A DNA stretch of 64,000 nt, taken from Atribacter laminatus. Its GTDB lineage: Bacteria > Atribacterota > Atribacteria > Atribacterales > Atribacteraceae. The notes below the pieces were generated by a model. That model worked only from the letters and a program-made list of their open reading frames with translations, had not been told where the DNA came from and did not search any database. This document shows positions 37,273 to 45,886 of this stretch, piece by piece (within the stretch, counting starts at the first letter, position 1; each line of letters begins with the position of its first letter). Made by a program: the position numbers and the translations under genes. The stretch covers positions 124,001-188,000 of the forward strand of contig NZ_CP065383.1 in the NCBI RefSeq assembly GCF_015775515.1, in the 5' to 3' direction.

Positions 37273-37477
37273 ATTTTCCTCCTCTCCACAAAAGAAGGTA
37301 ATGCCTAATAACCTCATTATTCCCAGATCAATATTTTAATTTTGGAAAGATAGGGATTTTTTTAATTGAGGAAGATCTAATTTAATTATAGGGAGATGAG
37401 ATTCATGCCGGTACCCTTCACCCTGGTATTCTTGAAAAAATAGAGAATTAGAAATGAATGAAAAGCCGAGTTTCTCG
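37262..37477 (+). repeat. 216-bp direct repeat, copy 2
   Basis: Identical to 26922-27137 except for three substitutions and no gaps. Its first 11 bases overlap the end of the metallo-beta-lactamase-fold gene. A third, partial copy (left end only, about 50 bases) is at 38481-38530. Confidence 0.9.
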
Positions 37478-37623
37478 TATCAGGATTAATAATGACTCAA
37501 ATTGAGCAAAATGACTAAACCAGAAGGCATTACCAGTAATCCAGTTGGCAGATCTCAGGGAACCGTTGAAAAGAATAAAATCATTCTTGGGAAAGGTATA
37601 AGAAAAGGACGGTTAATTGATCT

Positions 37624-38166
37624 TTATCGTGATTCATGTGCAACGCTCAATAAAAGATCTTCTATGATTTTTAGCTCTTGGTCATTGACTTTCCCTGAAA
37701 AGAGATAGCGGATTATCCCAGCCTGATCAATGAAGATGAGATTCGATTCTCTGCTTTTTAATTGGTAATCCCGCAGCATATCTCCGGTCCAATCGGCATA
37801 GATAACTATATTGTTTTTTCGGGAATTTTGTAGGAGTTTTCTCTTCCATATGGTTTTGGTCAAGAAATTGGCACTTGATGCATTAACGACTTGGATGATT
37901 TGAAAATTTTGAAGGAGAGACAAATTGTTATCCCTAAATTGAGAGAGTTGGTGTTTTATGTCGTTATTTTTTTCGACTGCTGATCGATCCTCACAAAAAA
38001 TCAAGCTCAGGGTACCGTGGATCATTTCTAAATATAATTTTTTCCCATCAGCCGATTCAATAAAAAAAGGAGGAGCCTCCTCTCCAACTTGCCAAGAGCC
38101 AGCAGTGAAAGGAAAGATGAGAATAGCAATCTGAATAAATAGGAAAACCCAAAAAGCCTTTCTCAT
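37624..38166 (-). CDS. Secreted thioredoxin-fold-like protein
   Basis: 180 residues. Signal peptide AFWVFLFIQIAILIFPF ending near TAGSWQ, then GEEAPPFFIESADGKKLYLE, LSLIFCEDRSAVEKN, IVIYADWTGDM and NLIFIDQAGIIRYLFSGKVN, which follow the strand order of redoxin or YtfJ-like proteins. The CxxC motif is absent (one Cys only), so it is not a standard thiol-disulfide exchanger. Next gene upstream on this strand is the small membrane protein at 38724. Function unknown. Confidence 0.75.
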   Translation of the reverse strand: MRKAFWVFLFIQIAILIFPFTAGSWQVGEEAPPFFIESADGKKLYLEMIHGTLSLIFCEDRSAVEKNNDIKHQLSQFRDNNLSLLQNFQIIQVVNASSANFLTKTIWKRKLLQNSRKNNIVIYADWTGDMLRDYQLKSRESNLIFIDQAGIIRYLFSGKVNDQELKIIEDLLLSVAHESR

Positions 38167-38723
38167 TGTTACTGTGCTCTCCTTTGGTTATGAAAGTATC
38201 TTTCAAATCAAGTTCGCAATTTACTCATAACTAATACCAAAGATCCTTATTGACTCCTACGATCATTTCTTGAGAAATGGTGTTTGGTTTTAATTAACCA
38301 GGGGATGATATCAGATATTCCTTCTCGATGAAGTTTTTTTTCACGCAACTTTTTTGGGGAGTTACAGAAGGTTTTTTATCGTACGAAGGCCCAAACTGAA
38401 ATAAACGTTATTCAAAATTTTAGGTGATTTGATCCACATAATTTACATTTCTTCGCCATTTGTTGAGCAGCGAGAATTAAACCTTGATTCTTGAATTTTC
38501 CCCCTCTTCACAAAAGAAAGTAATGCCGTATGTTCTCTTTTTTCAATCAACGATCCTGTGGAGTCTTTCATGCAATTTTGAGAGGACAAAGAGGTACTTA
38601 CGGATAAAATTGACTCTCCTCTTTTAGACGGCGGTTCAAAAGCAGAATTACCGAGTTCGTTTTCCTCAAGTTATGTCCAAAATGTTTTATAAAATTCAAG
38701 AATCAAGACCTGACCCCAGATTT
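38167..38723. repeat. Gap with partial 216-bp repeat, shortened element A and B repeats
   Basis: B repeat 38473-38498 (plus) leads into a partial copy of the 216-bp repeat. A shortened element A runs from about 38562 (GGAGTCTTTCATGCAATTTT) to a minus-oriented B repeat at 38693-38717, lacking the middle part of the full-length copy. No gene. Confidence 0.7.
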
Positions 38724-38897
38724 TTACTCCCCAAACCAATGATCATCTAAAGTTGGAATATTCCCAACCGGTGCCGGAAGGATAATTAGCTGGCTTATTT
38801 GAGTTCCAATTTTAAAAATTCCACCTCGTGAATAGTCAAAGACAAAAAGCAATGTCAGTAAGATCAATACCAGCAGTAACACTCTACTCGCTCTCAT
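38724..38897 (-). CDS. Small single-pass membrane protein
   Basis: 57 residues from ATG 38897: MRASRVLLLVLILLTLLFVF, then DYSRGGIFKIGTQISQLIIL and PAPVGNIPTLDDHWFGE. One N-terminal membrane helix or uncleaved signal and a short extracytoplasmic tail. It starts three bases after the stop of the ABC-2 type permease, so the two are almost certainly co-translated. A B repeat lies six bases after its stop. Confidence 0.7.
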   Translation of the reverse strand: MRASRVLLLVLILLTLLFVFDYSRGGIFKIGTQISQLIILPAPVGNIPTLDDHWFGE

Positions 38898-38900
38898 GTT

Positions 38901-39662
38901 TTACTCTCCTGCCGGCATGACGGTATATTTTTCTAAGATCCAGGAACCGAAAAGAAAAAGGAAGAAAAAACTCAAAAAGAACGCCGTTGCGGTTGGGCCG
39001 TGAATATTGATAGTTTGAATAGCAGTAACATCTCCTAAATACTGCCAAATTCCAGAAAGAAACCAGCCATTTAACTGCAAGTTGGGAATAAAGGAAAGGT
39101 ATGGGACAAGCAGTCCAGAATAACGAATAATAACCCAACCAAAAACAAGAAAAGTCCAGATACTGATTAACCAACCTCCGGAGCGAAACACTCGACCAAC
39201 CAGATAGGAAAATTGGCTTAAAATTGCCACTAAAATTGATAGTATCGATAAAAGTATCCCGAGCTGCCACAAAACTTGATTGGGAATGGGCTCCAAAAGG
39301 GCAATTTTACTAAAGGTGATGACTCCGATAAAAATGACCACTATAAAAATTACCGTTTCTATCCATATGATAAGAAGTTTGACGCTGGTCAGGGTAATCC
39401 CTCTCACCGGAAGGGAAAGAAGGTGCGCAATGGTTTTTTTCCGCCATTCTTCTCGAAGCAAATAAAATCCGCTCGCCAAGGCATAAAAGGGAAGGAAAAT
39501 AATGGGAAGAAAACTTAATATAAAGACCAGGGTAATATCCCAAATATCCCTCCGGGTATAGAGAAAAAGATCCCAGACAACAACCAACGCAAGGAGCAGA
39601 ATAATGCTTCCCAAGGAGTTCTTCAGTTCATCTTTGAGCAATGAGCTAAACTTTGATTTCAT
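38901..39662 (-). CDS. ABC-2 type membrane protein (no ATPase nearby)
   Basis: 253 residues with six hydrophobic segments. LKDELKNSLGSIILLLALVV at the N-terminus, then FYLLREEWRKKTIAHLLSLPV, which resembles the cytoplasmic loop of ABC-2 permeases (WRxKT...LLSLP), and VIFIGVITFSKI later. The associated ATP-binding subunit is not adjacent. Followed by a small membrane protein. Substrate unknown. Confidence 0.75.
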   Translation of the reverse strand: MKSKFSSLLKDELKNSLGSIILLLALVVVWDLFLYTRRDIWDITLVFILSFLPIIFLPFYALASGFYLLREEWRKKTIAHLLSLPVRGITLTSVKLLIIWIETVIFIVVIFIGVITFSKIALLEPIPNQVLWQLGILLSILSILVAILSQFSYLVGRVFRSGGWLISIWTFLVFGWVIIRYSGLLVPYLSFIPNLQLNGWFLSGIWQYLGDVTAIQTINIHGPTATAFFLSFFFLFLFGSWILEKYTVMPAGE

Positions 39663-39760
39663 TTCTTCACCTAGTGTTTTAAAACCATACCTTCACTATT
39701 TTTTCTCATTTTTTAAGCTGCCGGTTTTGATTAACCAAACCGTCTGACAAGTAAGTTTAA

Positions 39761-39801
39761 AATAGGGGTGCTAGGATAAAAACACCCCCTATTCCTTTTT
39801 T
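39761..39801 (+). terminator. Hairpin with T-run upstream of the permease gene
   Basis: AATAGGGG (39761-39768) pairs with CCCCTATT (39786-39793), extended by two pairs across one bulged base, followed on the plus strand by CCTTTTTTAT. It has terminator form on the plus strand although no plus-strand gene ends nearby. Confidence 0.45.
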
Positions 39802-39966
39802 ATCTTTAACTCAAGGTAATAGTTTAACCTATTTTGAAAAATTTCTGAATAAGTGATCCGATAAATATGGAAATTTTTCCTCTCTTTCCATAACTCTTTC
39901 TGGAAAAAAGGCCCTTATTTTGCTTCACAATACTAGATGATAATGAAAAATATTTTTCTCAAAACT

Positions 39967-40292
39967 GCCATTACGAGGAGGCCAACCGTTTTTTGGCCAG
40001 ACGAAGTGGCAATCTCATCCACCCACTCCTTCATTCTGAGGAGCGTAGCGACGTGAGAATCTCATCCTTCACAGTATTTTAAAACTAAGACATGGGAAAA
40101 TGAGATCCTCACGCCCTCAAAAGACGAGGGCTCAGGATGACCGATTAAAGGCACACCCCCCTTTATCCCCCCTCAATGGGGGAATTTATAAGATGGTATT
40201 TTCAGGATAGACCTTCATGTTGTTCAACAGCACCAAATGAGGATGAAAATGAGTTGCCCCCTCACCTTAATCCTCTCCCACCAGGGGAGAGG
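39967..40292. repeat. H hairpins and REP-like palindromes
   Basis: The gap 39663-40428 contains H hairpins at 39967-40020 (inner stem GGCCAACC/TGGCC), 40028-40067 (short inner stem) and 40100-40142 (minus orientation, CGCCCTC/GAGGGC), a CCCCC-rich piece at 40156-40175 and CCTCTCCC/GGGAGAGG at 40272-40292, an inverted copy of 14963-14983. No gene. Confidence 0.75.
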
Positions 40293-40428
40293 AAAAAAGG
40301 AGAAAGTGTTTTTCCTCCAAGGAAGAAAACTGAAGGGGCGAGTGTGAGAGGGGATGATGAGGATGAACAAGTTGCTTCTCACAACTCACGGCTCACCCCT
40401 TACTTCATTTTTAAAAAACTATTATTGG

Positions 40429-41862
40429 TTACAAAATGACGTTTTGTTGTTTTAAAGTATTTTGTAACAGCTTGATATCAACATTGGGAAGTTTTTCAAC
40501 TCCGTCTTTCAACGAAAGAGCAGCGGCAGTTCCTGCTGCTTGCCCAATGGCCATGCTGGTTGGCATTACTCGGGTTGATGCCTGGGCATCGTGAGTTGCC
40601 GAAATACATCGGCCAGCCACCAACAAATTATTTGCCCCCTTAGGAATAAGCGACCGATAGGGAATGGTATAGGCATCATCAAGCTCGACCCAGGTTCCCT
40701 TATCTCCAAAAGGATCGTGAATATCAATAGGAAATGATCCTTTACAAATCGAATCAGTAAATTTTCTTCCTTCAATAATATCTTCACGGGTAAGAACGTA
40801 CTCACCGATTATCTTTCGGCTTTCCCTCACTCCGATCACACTCGATGAAGCAAGAATAAAACAATTTTCAAAACCAGGAATATACTTTCTTAAGGTTTCG
40901 GTGAGAGAAAACACCTGCTTTCGTGCCGACTTCTCAGCTTGAGTCAAATCTTCAACTAAATTCCCATTAATTCCATTCACTCTGGTTGCATTTATCGTCC
41001 ATTCCCCTCTTCTTAAATCAGTAAAAAAGGTCACTTGATTCCGACCTAATTCCAGCTCTCCTTTACTCTTTGCCTCGGCAATAATATTAAAAAATCCCGA
41101 TCCGGCCATGGGCTTCGACTCGTAGGTAGATAAAACCGGTTCATTGAGGACGGGCATTGACAACCATTCAAACTGGTCTTGATTTTGTAAAATATATTTT
41201 CGTGCCTTATCGGTATCAATTCCACCCAATGTGTACATAACACTAACTGGCTGGCACACTCCATCTACCTCTCGGCCGAGAACGTAATCGTAACCTGCTG
41301 CCGCAGCAACATCACCATCTCCACTGGCATCAATGACGATTTTGGAGGTAAAGATATAACGTCCCGATTTGGTTTCAGCAACAATATTTTTTATACTCTG
41401 GTTTTCCAGGGTAGCATCAGTGACCAAAGTATGAAGAAGCATTTCAACTCCAGCTTTCTCGGTCTCTACAATGAGCAAATATTTCAATATTTCCGGATCA
41501 AATACGGTGACATATCCACCCGTCCCATGGGTGTCTTGCTGACTCACCTTTCTGACAACAAGATCTCTTTTATTGTGATTTTCAAAATTAGGACAAGCAA
41601 AGGGGCCAAGAGCAGCATTGAGCGAATGCATGGTTTGAACTATTTCCCCATAAATACCATCGATAACCTTTTTATTCCCAACATAACTGGTCATAAATGG
41701 TTTCACCATACCAGCAGTCGCCATACCACCTAAGATGCCGTTTTTTTCCAGTAAAAGAGTTTGAGCGCCGTTCCGTGCACTGGCAATGGCTGCTGCACAA
41801 CCGGCAGGTCCTGCACCAACTACTATTACATCTTTTGATATTGTGTAGGTTTTTCTTGGCAC
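40429..41862 (-). CDS. FAD-dependent oxidoreductase (FAD_oxidored family), copy 1
   Basis: 477 residues, GTG start with AGGGAGG upstream. Rossmann motif DVIVVGAGPAGCAAAIASA at the N-terminus, IDASGDGDVAAAAGYDY in the middle and LLVAGRCISATHDAQASTRV then MAIGQAAGTAAALS at the C-terminus, all typical of PF12831. Paralogue of the gene at 43576 (shared FPIDIHDP-type motif). It follows a solute-binding protein gene and is probably part of the same sugar-acid or polyol pathway; substrate unknown. Confidence 0.85.
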   Translation of the reverse strand: MPRKTYTISKDVIVVGAGPAGCAAAIASARNGAQTLLLEKNGILGGMATAGMVKPFMTSYVGNKKVIDGIYGEIVQTMHSLNAALGPFACPNFENHNKRDLVVRKVSQQDTHGTGGYVTVFDPEILKYLLIVETEKAGVEMLLHTLVTDATLENQSIKNIVAETKSGRYIFTSKIVIDASGDGDVAAAAGYDYVLGREVDGVCQPVSVMYTLGGIDTDKARKYILQNQDQFEWLSMPVLNEPVLSTYESKPMAGSGFFNIIAEAKSKGELELGRNQVTFFTDLRRGEWTINATRVNGINGNLVEDLTQAEKSARKQVFSLTETLRKYIPGFENCFILASSSVIGVRESRKIIGEYVLTREDIIEGRKFTDSICKGSFPIDIHDPFGDKGTWVELDDAYTIPYRSLIPKGANNLLVAGRCISATHDAQASTRVMPTSMAIGQAAGTAAALSLKDGVEKLPNVDIKLLQNTLKQQNVIL

Positions 41863-42014
41863 TAATTTTTCCTCCCTTTAGAATCTGAGCTCATTTTGGA
41901 AATTGATTTATCAATTTCCTTTTTCTTTCATGATAAAGTCTTTTCCTAAATTTTTTTCTAACGCATCATATTTATAATCATTCACTAACATAATTTTTAA
42001 CGTTTAATAAAAAT

Positions 42015-42045
42015 TATCCCCGCCTTTATAAATAAGACGGGGATA
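42015..42045 (-). terminator. Intrinsic terminator after the solute-binding protein gene
   Basis: TATCCCCG (42015-42022) pairs with CGGGGATA (42038-42045); on the minus strand it is followed by ATTTTTATT. Lies 27 bases past the stop of the binding-protein gene, so the FAD oxidoreductase downstream is expressed at lower level or separately. Confidence 0.65.
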
Positions 42046-42071
42046 GGAATGACTACATGACTAAAACAGTA

Positions 42072-43388
42072 TTACGGTAACATCGCTTCTAATTCTTTAG
42101 CAAGCCGATCCATGCTTTCTTGAACCGGTTGGCCTCTAAAGATTACATCGTGGCAGTAATTTCCAATTAAATCAATGGCTTCATTTGATCGATCAAAGGG
42201 TGGCCAATAAACTTCAGCATAGGGCGCAACTAAAGCTTCCATTTCGGCAGCTGGATTGTTCTGGACATATTCCTCTGAATTTAAGGTTGAAACCCGAACT
42301 GGGGTATTTCCAGAAAGACCCATGCTCAAAGCACCTTTTTTAGAAGCCAAGAAACGAATATATTCCCAGGCCAAATCTTTTTTCTGAGAACCTTTTAAAA
42401 TTGCCATCGACCACAGAGCTGCTGAACCATGATGAGGACCCTGAGCTTGTAGGTCGGGAGGCAGCTCCGACTTGGTCAAAACCGCCGATCCGGCAATGTT
42501 GGATTTGGATGGATCATTAAAGGTAACACCATAGCTGGTGTTCCCGTCATAAACTGTTGATCGATTTTCCATAAACAGCTTTACTTCTTCGGCGTATTCA
42601 TAAGTATGGACATCCGGCGGAACGATTCCTTCCTGATAAAATTTCTGCATATAGGATAGTCCTTCGACGGTTCCTGGTGAATTCACGGCTGGTTTTAAAT
42701 CTTCGGTTATCAATCGAGATCCAAAATATCGTGCCCAGCGATCGAATATTTCAAAAATACTACCAATAACACCTCTCCAAGCATACCCAAAAACTTTTTC
42801 TCCATTGGAGCGGGTAAATGTACCCTTCTTGGCAATATCATAAAGCTCTGGTCCAGTTACTGTTGGTTGATAAGCCACTCCAATTTCATCCAATATCTTC
42901 TGATTGAACCATTGTATCCCGTTATAAACTACCCGGACTGGAATAGCATAGGGAACATCTTTAATTTTGGTGACCGAAAGAAGACCTTCCGGATAATCAT
43001 TGGGATAATCTTCCAGCGGTTTTTCAGCTAAATATTTATCCAATGGTTCGAGGAAATTGGCTACCCGGGGTACAAACCAGGGATCAAGAACATGAATGAT
43101 ATCTTCTTCGGTCCGGTTAAGAGGACCAAGAAGATTCAACTTTTCCTGGGTTTTGGGGTTGGGATAGGTTTGATAGACAACTTTCACATTTGGATGAAGA
43201 GCTTCAAACTCTTCGATCAAATTATCTCCTTTAGCACTCGCTTCTTGAGATGAAGCAGCATTTAAATGAACTTGATGTCCGATAACGATCAGCTCGATTT
43301 TTTCTTGCGCTACCGCCCCGAGAGAAACAATTAATAATAGAGAAAAAACAACCAATAAACAGCTAAATATCCTTTTACTATACATCAT
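42072..43388 (-). CDS. ABC transporter solute-binding protein (family 1, carbohydrate type)
   Basis: 438 residues. Signal peptide FSCLLVVFSLLLIVSLGAVAQ, then EKIELIVIGHQVH, and the family 1 signature region KIKDVPYAIPVRVVYNGIQW; later GSAALWSMAILKGSQKKDLA and WEYIRFLASKKGALSMG are typical. No lipobox Cys, so secreted or anchored by the uncleaved signal. Serves the two permeases at 45002 and 45887. The 5' leader has a 7-bp hairpin AATACCA/TGGTATT (43412-43437). No ATPase gene is in the cluster, so a shared MsmK-type ATPase is likely. Confidence 0.88.
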   Translation of the reverse strand: MMYSKRIFSCLLVVFSLLLIVSLGAVAQEKIELIVIGHQVHLNAASSQEASAKGDNLIEEFEALHPNVKVVYQTYPNPKTQEKLNLLGPLNRTEEDIIHVLDPWFVPRVANFLEPLDKYLAEKPLEDYPNDYPEGLLSVTKIKDVPYAIPVRVVYNGIQWFNQKILDEIGVAYQPTVTGPELYDIAKKGTFTRSNGEKVFGYAWRGVIGSIFEIFDRWARYFGSRLITEDLKPAVNSPGTVEGLSYMQKFYQEGIVPPDVHTYEYAEEVKLFMENRSTVYDGNTSYGVTFNDPSKSNIAGSAVLTKSELPPDLQAQGPHHGSAALWSMAILKGSQKKDLAWEYIRFLASKKGALSMGLSGNTPVRVSTLNSEEYVQNNPAAEMEALVAPYAEVYWPPFDRSNEAIDLIGNYCHDVIFRGQPVQESMDRLAKELEAMLP

Positions 43389-43575
43389 TTATCCTTCCTT
43401 TCCTTGGTCTGAATACCAAAAAAAACCAAATGGTATTATCACGATGAATCAAAAAACATTATTCCCATCGACTACTTTCCAAAACACCCCCTTCTAGCTT
43501 ATTTTTGTATATTTCCCCCTCCTTGAAAAAACAACCCTCATTCCATATAGCATAAAAATACTCATAAAAATTTGA

Positions 43576-44964
43576 TTATTGACTGATCCTTGGGATGTAG
43601 GCACCCTGCTCTACCAAGATTTTTTGTAATTTTTTCGTATCAACTTTTTTGGGAATAACACCATCTTGAAGGGATAACGCGGCGGCCGTTCCCGCTGCTT
43701 CGCCCATACCAAAGCAAAAAGGCATCACTCGAATGGCACCCAGAGCCTCATGAGTTGCCGAAACACATCGACCGGCTACCAAAAGATTATCAACTTTGAG
43801 AGGGAGCAAACACCGATAGGGAATTTCATAATGGTGCCCTCGAGGTGGTTCAAATAAACCAAAAGAACCAGCCGGATCATGAATATCAACCGGGAACCCG
43901 GCAGCAACCACACAGTCATCGAAAGGCACGCAATTATAGACATCTTCCACTTTCAATACATATTCACCCTGGATACGTCGACTTTCTCTGACACCAACTT
44001 GATCGGCTACCTCGATGATTTCAGCGTTTTCACACCCTGGAATAAAGCGCTGCATAAATTCCAAGGCTTCAAAAACTTGCCTTTGTCCTTCCATATGAGC
44101 TCGGGTTAAATCTCCGACGTTGGTGCCATCAACTCCCAGCATTCGGGTGTGGTTGATAAGCCATTCATCCCATCGGACCGTTTGATAAAAGCCAATCCGA
44201 TCGTGAGGTACCGAGTAATTCATTTCTATTCTGCCTTTTTTGATTATTTCTAAAAAACCATCTTCATCTTTCCCCACTGGAAAGCTTTTGCGAACAAAAG
44301 TAATCAACTTTTGAGAATCGACATTCCCAATCCGAAAGAAAAGCGATGATGGCTGCATTTTCTTATCCATATCTCTTCCTTTTTCCATAGGAACACCACT
44401 TTGAGCAGCAACATCGCCATCACCGGTGCAATCAATATATCTTTTGGCTCGAATAGCCTGAATTCCTGATTTATTGGCAATAAAAGCTTCTTGAATGCCG
44501 GTAATTCCGTTCGAAGACGCCGCCGTGGTTCCTAAAAAACGAGAGTATAACTTTAAATTCACTCCGACTTCCTGGCACAATTCAAAAGCGACCAATTTGA
44601 AAACATTTGGATCAAAAGGCGTAACGTGGTCATGCCCAATTTGGTGAAAGCTAGAATAAGGACTGGAAGCTGGAATATTAGCTGGGTGGATGGCTCCTCC
44701 CTTTTTCTCCATTTTGCGAACTACCTCATCAAAAATCCCTTTTACGATTTGATCCTTCCCATCACTGCTAAAACAAGTCATAAAAGGACCAACCAATCCA
44801 ATCGTTGCCATACCCCCTAAGTTGCCGCTATTTTCCACAAGAGTTGTTTTCATCCCTTTTCTGGCTGAGGATATCGCACTGGCTAAACCTGCTGTCCCTC
44901 CTCCAACCACCAAAACATCGGTTTCTTCAATCGCTGCTTCTTGTGAAAATGTAACCTTCTCCAT
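43576..44964 (-). CDS. FAD-dependent oxidoreductase (FAD_oxidored family), copy 2
   Basis: 462 residues. DVLVVGGGTAGLASAISSA (FAD site), IDCTGDGDVAAQSGVP, FPVDIHDPAGSFGLFEPPRG, LLVAGRCVSATHEALGAIRV and GEAAGTAAALS match PF12831. Paralogue of the gene at 40429. It is 37 bases after a permease gene and upstream of the binding protein, so it belongs to the transport operon. Probably oxidises the transported polyol, sugar or sugar acid; electron acceptor unknown. Confidence 0.86.
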   Translation of the reverse strand: MEKVTFSQEAAIEETDVLVVGGGTAGLASAISSARKGMKTTLVENSGNLGGMATIGLVGPFMTCFSSDGKDQIVKGIFDEVVRKMEKKGGAIHPANIPASSPYSSFHQIGHDHVTPFDPNVFKLVAFELCQEVGVNLKLYSRFLGTTAASSNGITGIQEAFIANKSGIQAIRAKRYIDCTGDGDVAAQSGVPMEKGRDMDKKMQPSSLFFRIGNVDSQKLITFVRKSFPVGKDEDGFLEIIKKGRIEMNYSVPHDRIGFYQTVRWDEWLINHTRMLGVDGTNVGDLTRAHMEGQRQVFEALEFMQRFIPGCENAEIIEVADQVGVRESRRIQGEYVLKVEDVYNCVPFDDCVVAAGFPVDIHDPAGSFGLFEPPRGHHYEIPYRCLLPLKVDNLLVAGRCVSATHEALGAIRVMPFCFGMGEAAGTAAALSLQDGVIPKKVDTKKLQKILVEQGAYIPRISQ

Positions 44965-45001
44965 GAATACTCCCTCCAGTTAAATGAAATATTTTCTCTT
45001 T

Positions 45002-45850
45002 TTATTGTTTTACTGCTCCAAAACTCATTCCTTTAATTAAATAGCTTTGCATCATCCAGGTAAGAATCATCATGGGAATTAGGTGAATGACTGCGGCTGC
45101 CAATAACATCCCCCACTGAACACCCATGAAAGATCCCATAAATTCTGACAAAATGAGCGGTGCGGTTGCCGCTCTCCTGCTGGTAAATATAAAAGCAAAC
45201 AAATATTCATTCCAGGCAAAAATTGCTGTGAAAATAATTGCTGCCACAATGCCAGGTGCCGACAGAGGAATAGTTATTTTAAAGAAGGCTTGAAAGCGTG
45301 AACATCCGTCGATGAGTGCTGCCTCTTCCAAGGCAACCGGAACATCGTCAACAAAGGTTTTCATCAACAAAGTGGTAATACTCACCATAAAAGCAGCATA
45401 AAGCATAATAAGGGTAAACTGTTTATCAACCAAACCTAAGGCATTAAAAATTGGAAATAATGGGATGACGACAATGATGGGAGGAATCATTCTGATGATG
45501 ATGGTGAAGAGGGTGGACATCCTCACCAGACGATGGGAAAAACGAGAAAATGCATAAGCGCCCAATATCGAACAAAGTATCACGACTAAAGCTGTTCCTC
45601 CAGTAACAATAAGGCTATTCACCAAATTGCCGAAATATTGAGGCCAATCCCGGATTAGCTCCTGATAATTGGTCAAAGAGTAAATACGACCAAAAAACCT
45701 TGGGGGAAAATCCCAAATATGGAGAGGCATTTTAAAAGAACCTATTATCGCATTCACTATGGGGAAAAAAGCCCACAATACTACAATTGCCAATAAAATG
45801 CCGGGAAGAATTTTATCTACAAGCAAGTTTCTTCTCTTGTGGGTTAGCAT
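45002..45850 (-). CDS. Carbohydrate ABC transporter permease, MalG type
   Basis: 282 residues with six membrane helices. The EAA loop EEAALIDGCSRFQAFFKITIP is intact (residues near 190) and the C-terminus LIKGMSFGAVKQ is the normal MalG-type end. Partner of the MalF-type permease 36 bases upstream. Confidence 0.92.
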   Translation of the reverse strand: MLTHKRRNLLVDKILPGILLAIVVLWAFFPIVNAIIGSFKMPLHIWDFPPRFFGRIYSLTNYQELIRDWPQYFGNLVNSLIVTGGTALVVILCSILGAYAFSRFSHRLVRMSTLFTIIIRMIPPIIVVIPLFPIFNALGLVDKQFTLIMLYAAFMVSITTLLMKTFVDDVPVALEEAALIDGCSRFQAFFKITIPLSAPGIVAAIIFTAIFAWNEYLFAFIFTSRRAATAPLILSEFMGSFMGVQWGMLLAAAVIHLIPMMILTWMMQSYLIKGMSFGAVKQ

Positions 45851-45886
45851 TTTTTTTCACTCCTTGCATCGAAAATCCGACAGGTA

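Noticed and set aside
37502-37708. Plus-strand 68-codon ORF after the 216-bp repeat
   Set aside because: No ribosome site, no recognisable family, runs into the opposite-strand redoxin-like gene.
24995-38717. CRISPR array suspected from many short repeats
   Set aside because: Repeat spacing is irregular (hundreds of bases), orientation varies, and no cas gene is present.
38884-39270. Minus-strand 128-codon ORF in the ABC-2 permease region
   Set aside because: Alternative frame of the permease; its product is aromatic- and Cys-rich without a plausible fold.
39761-39801. Terminator of a plus-strand transcript
   Set aside because: Kept only as a hairpin of uncertain role because no plus-strand gene ends in front of it.
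40176-40439. Plus-strand 87-codon ORF
   Set aside because: Built almost entirely from REP-like palindromes and leader sequence.
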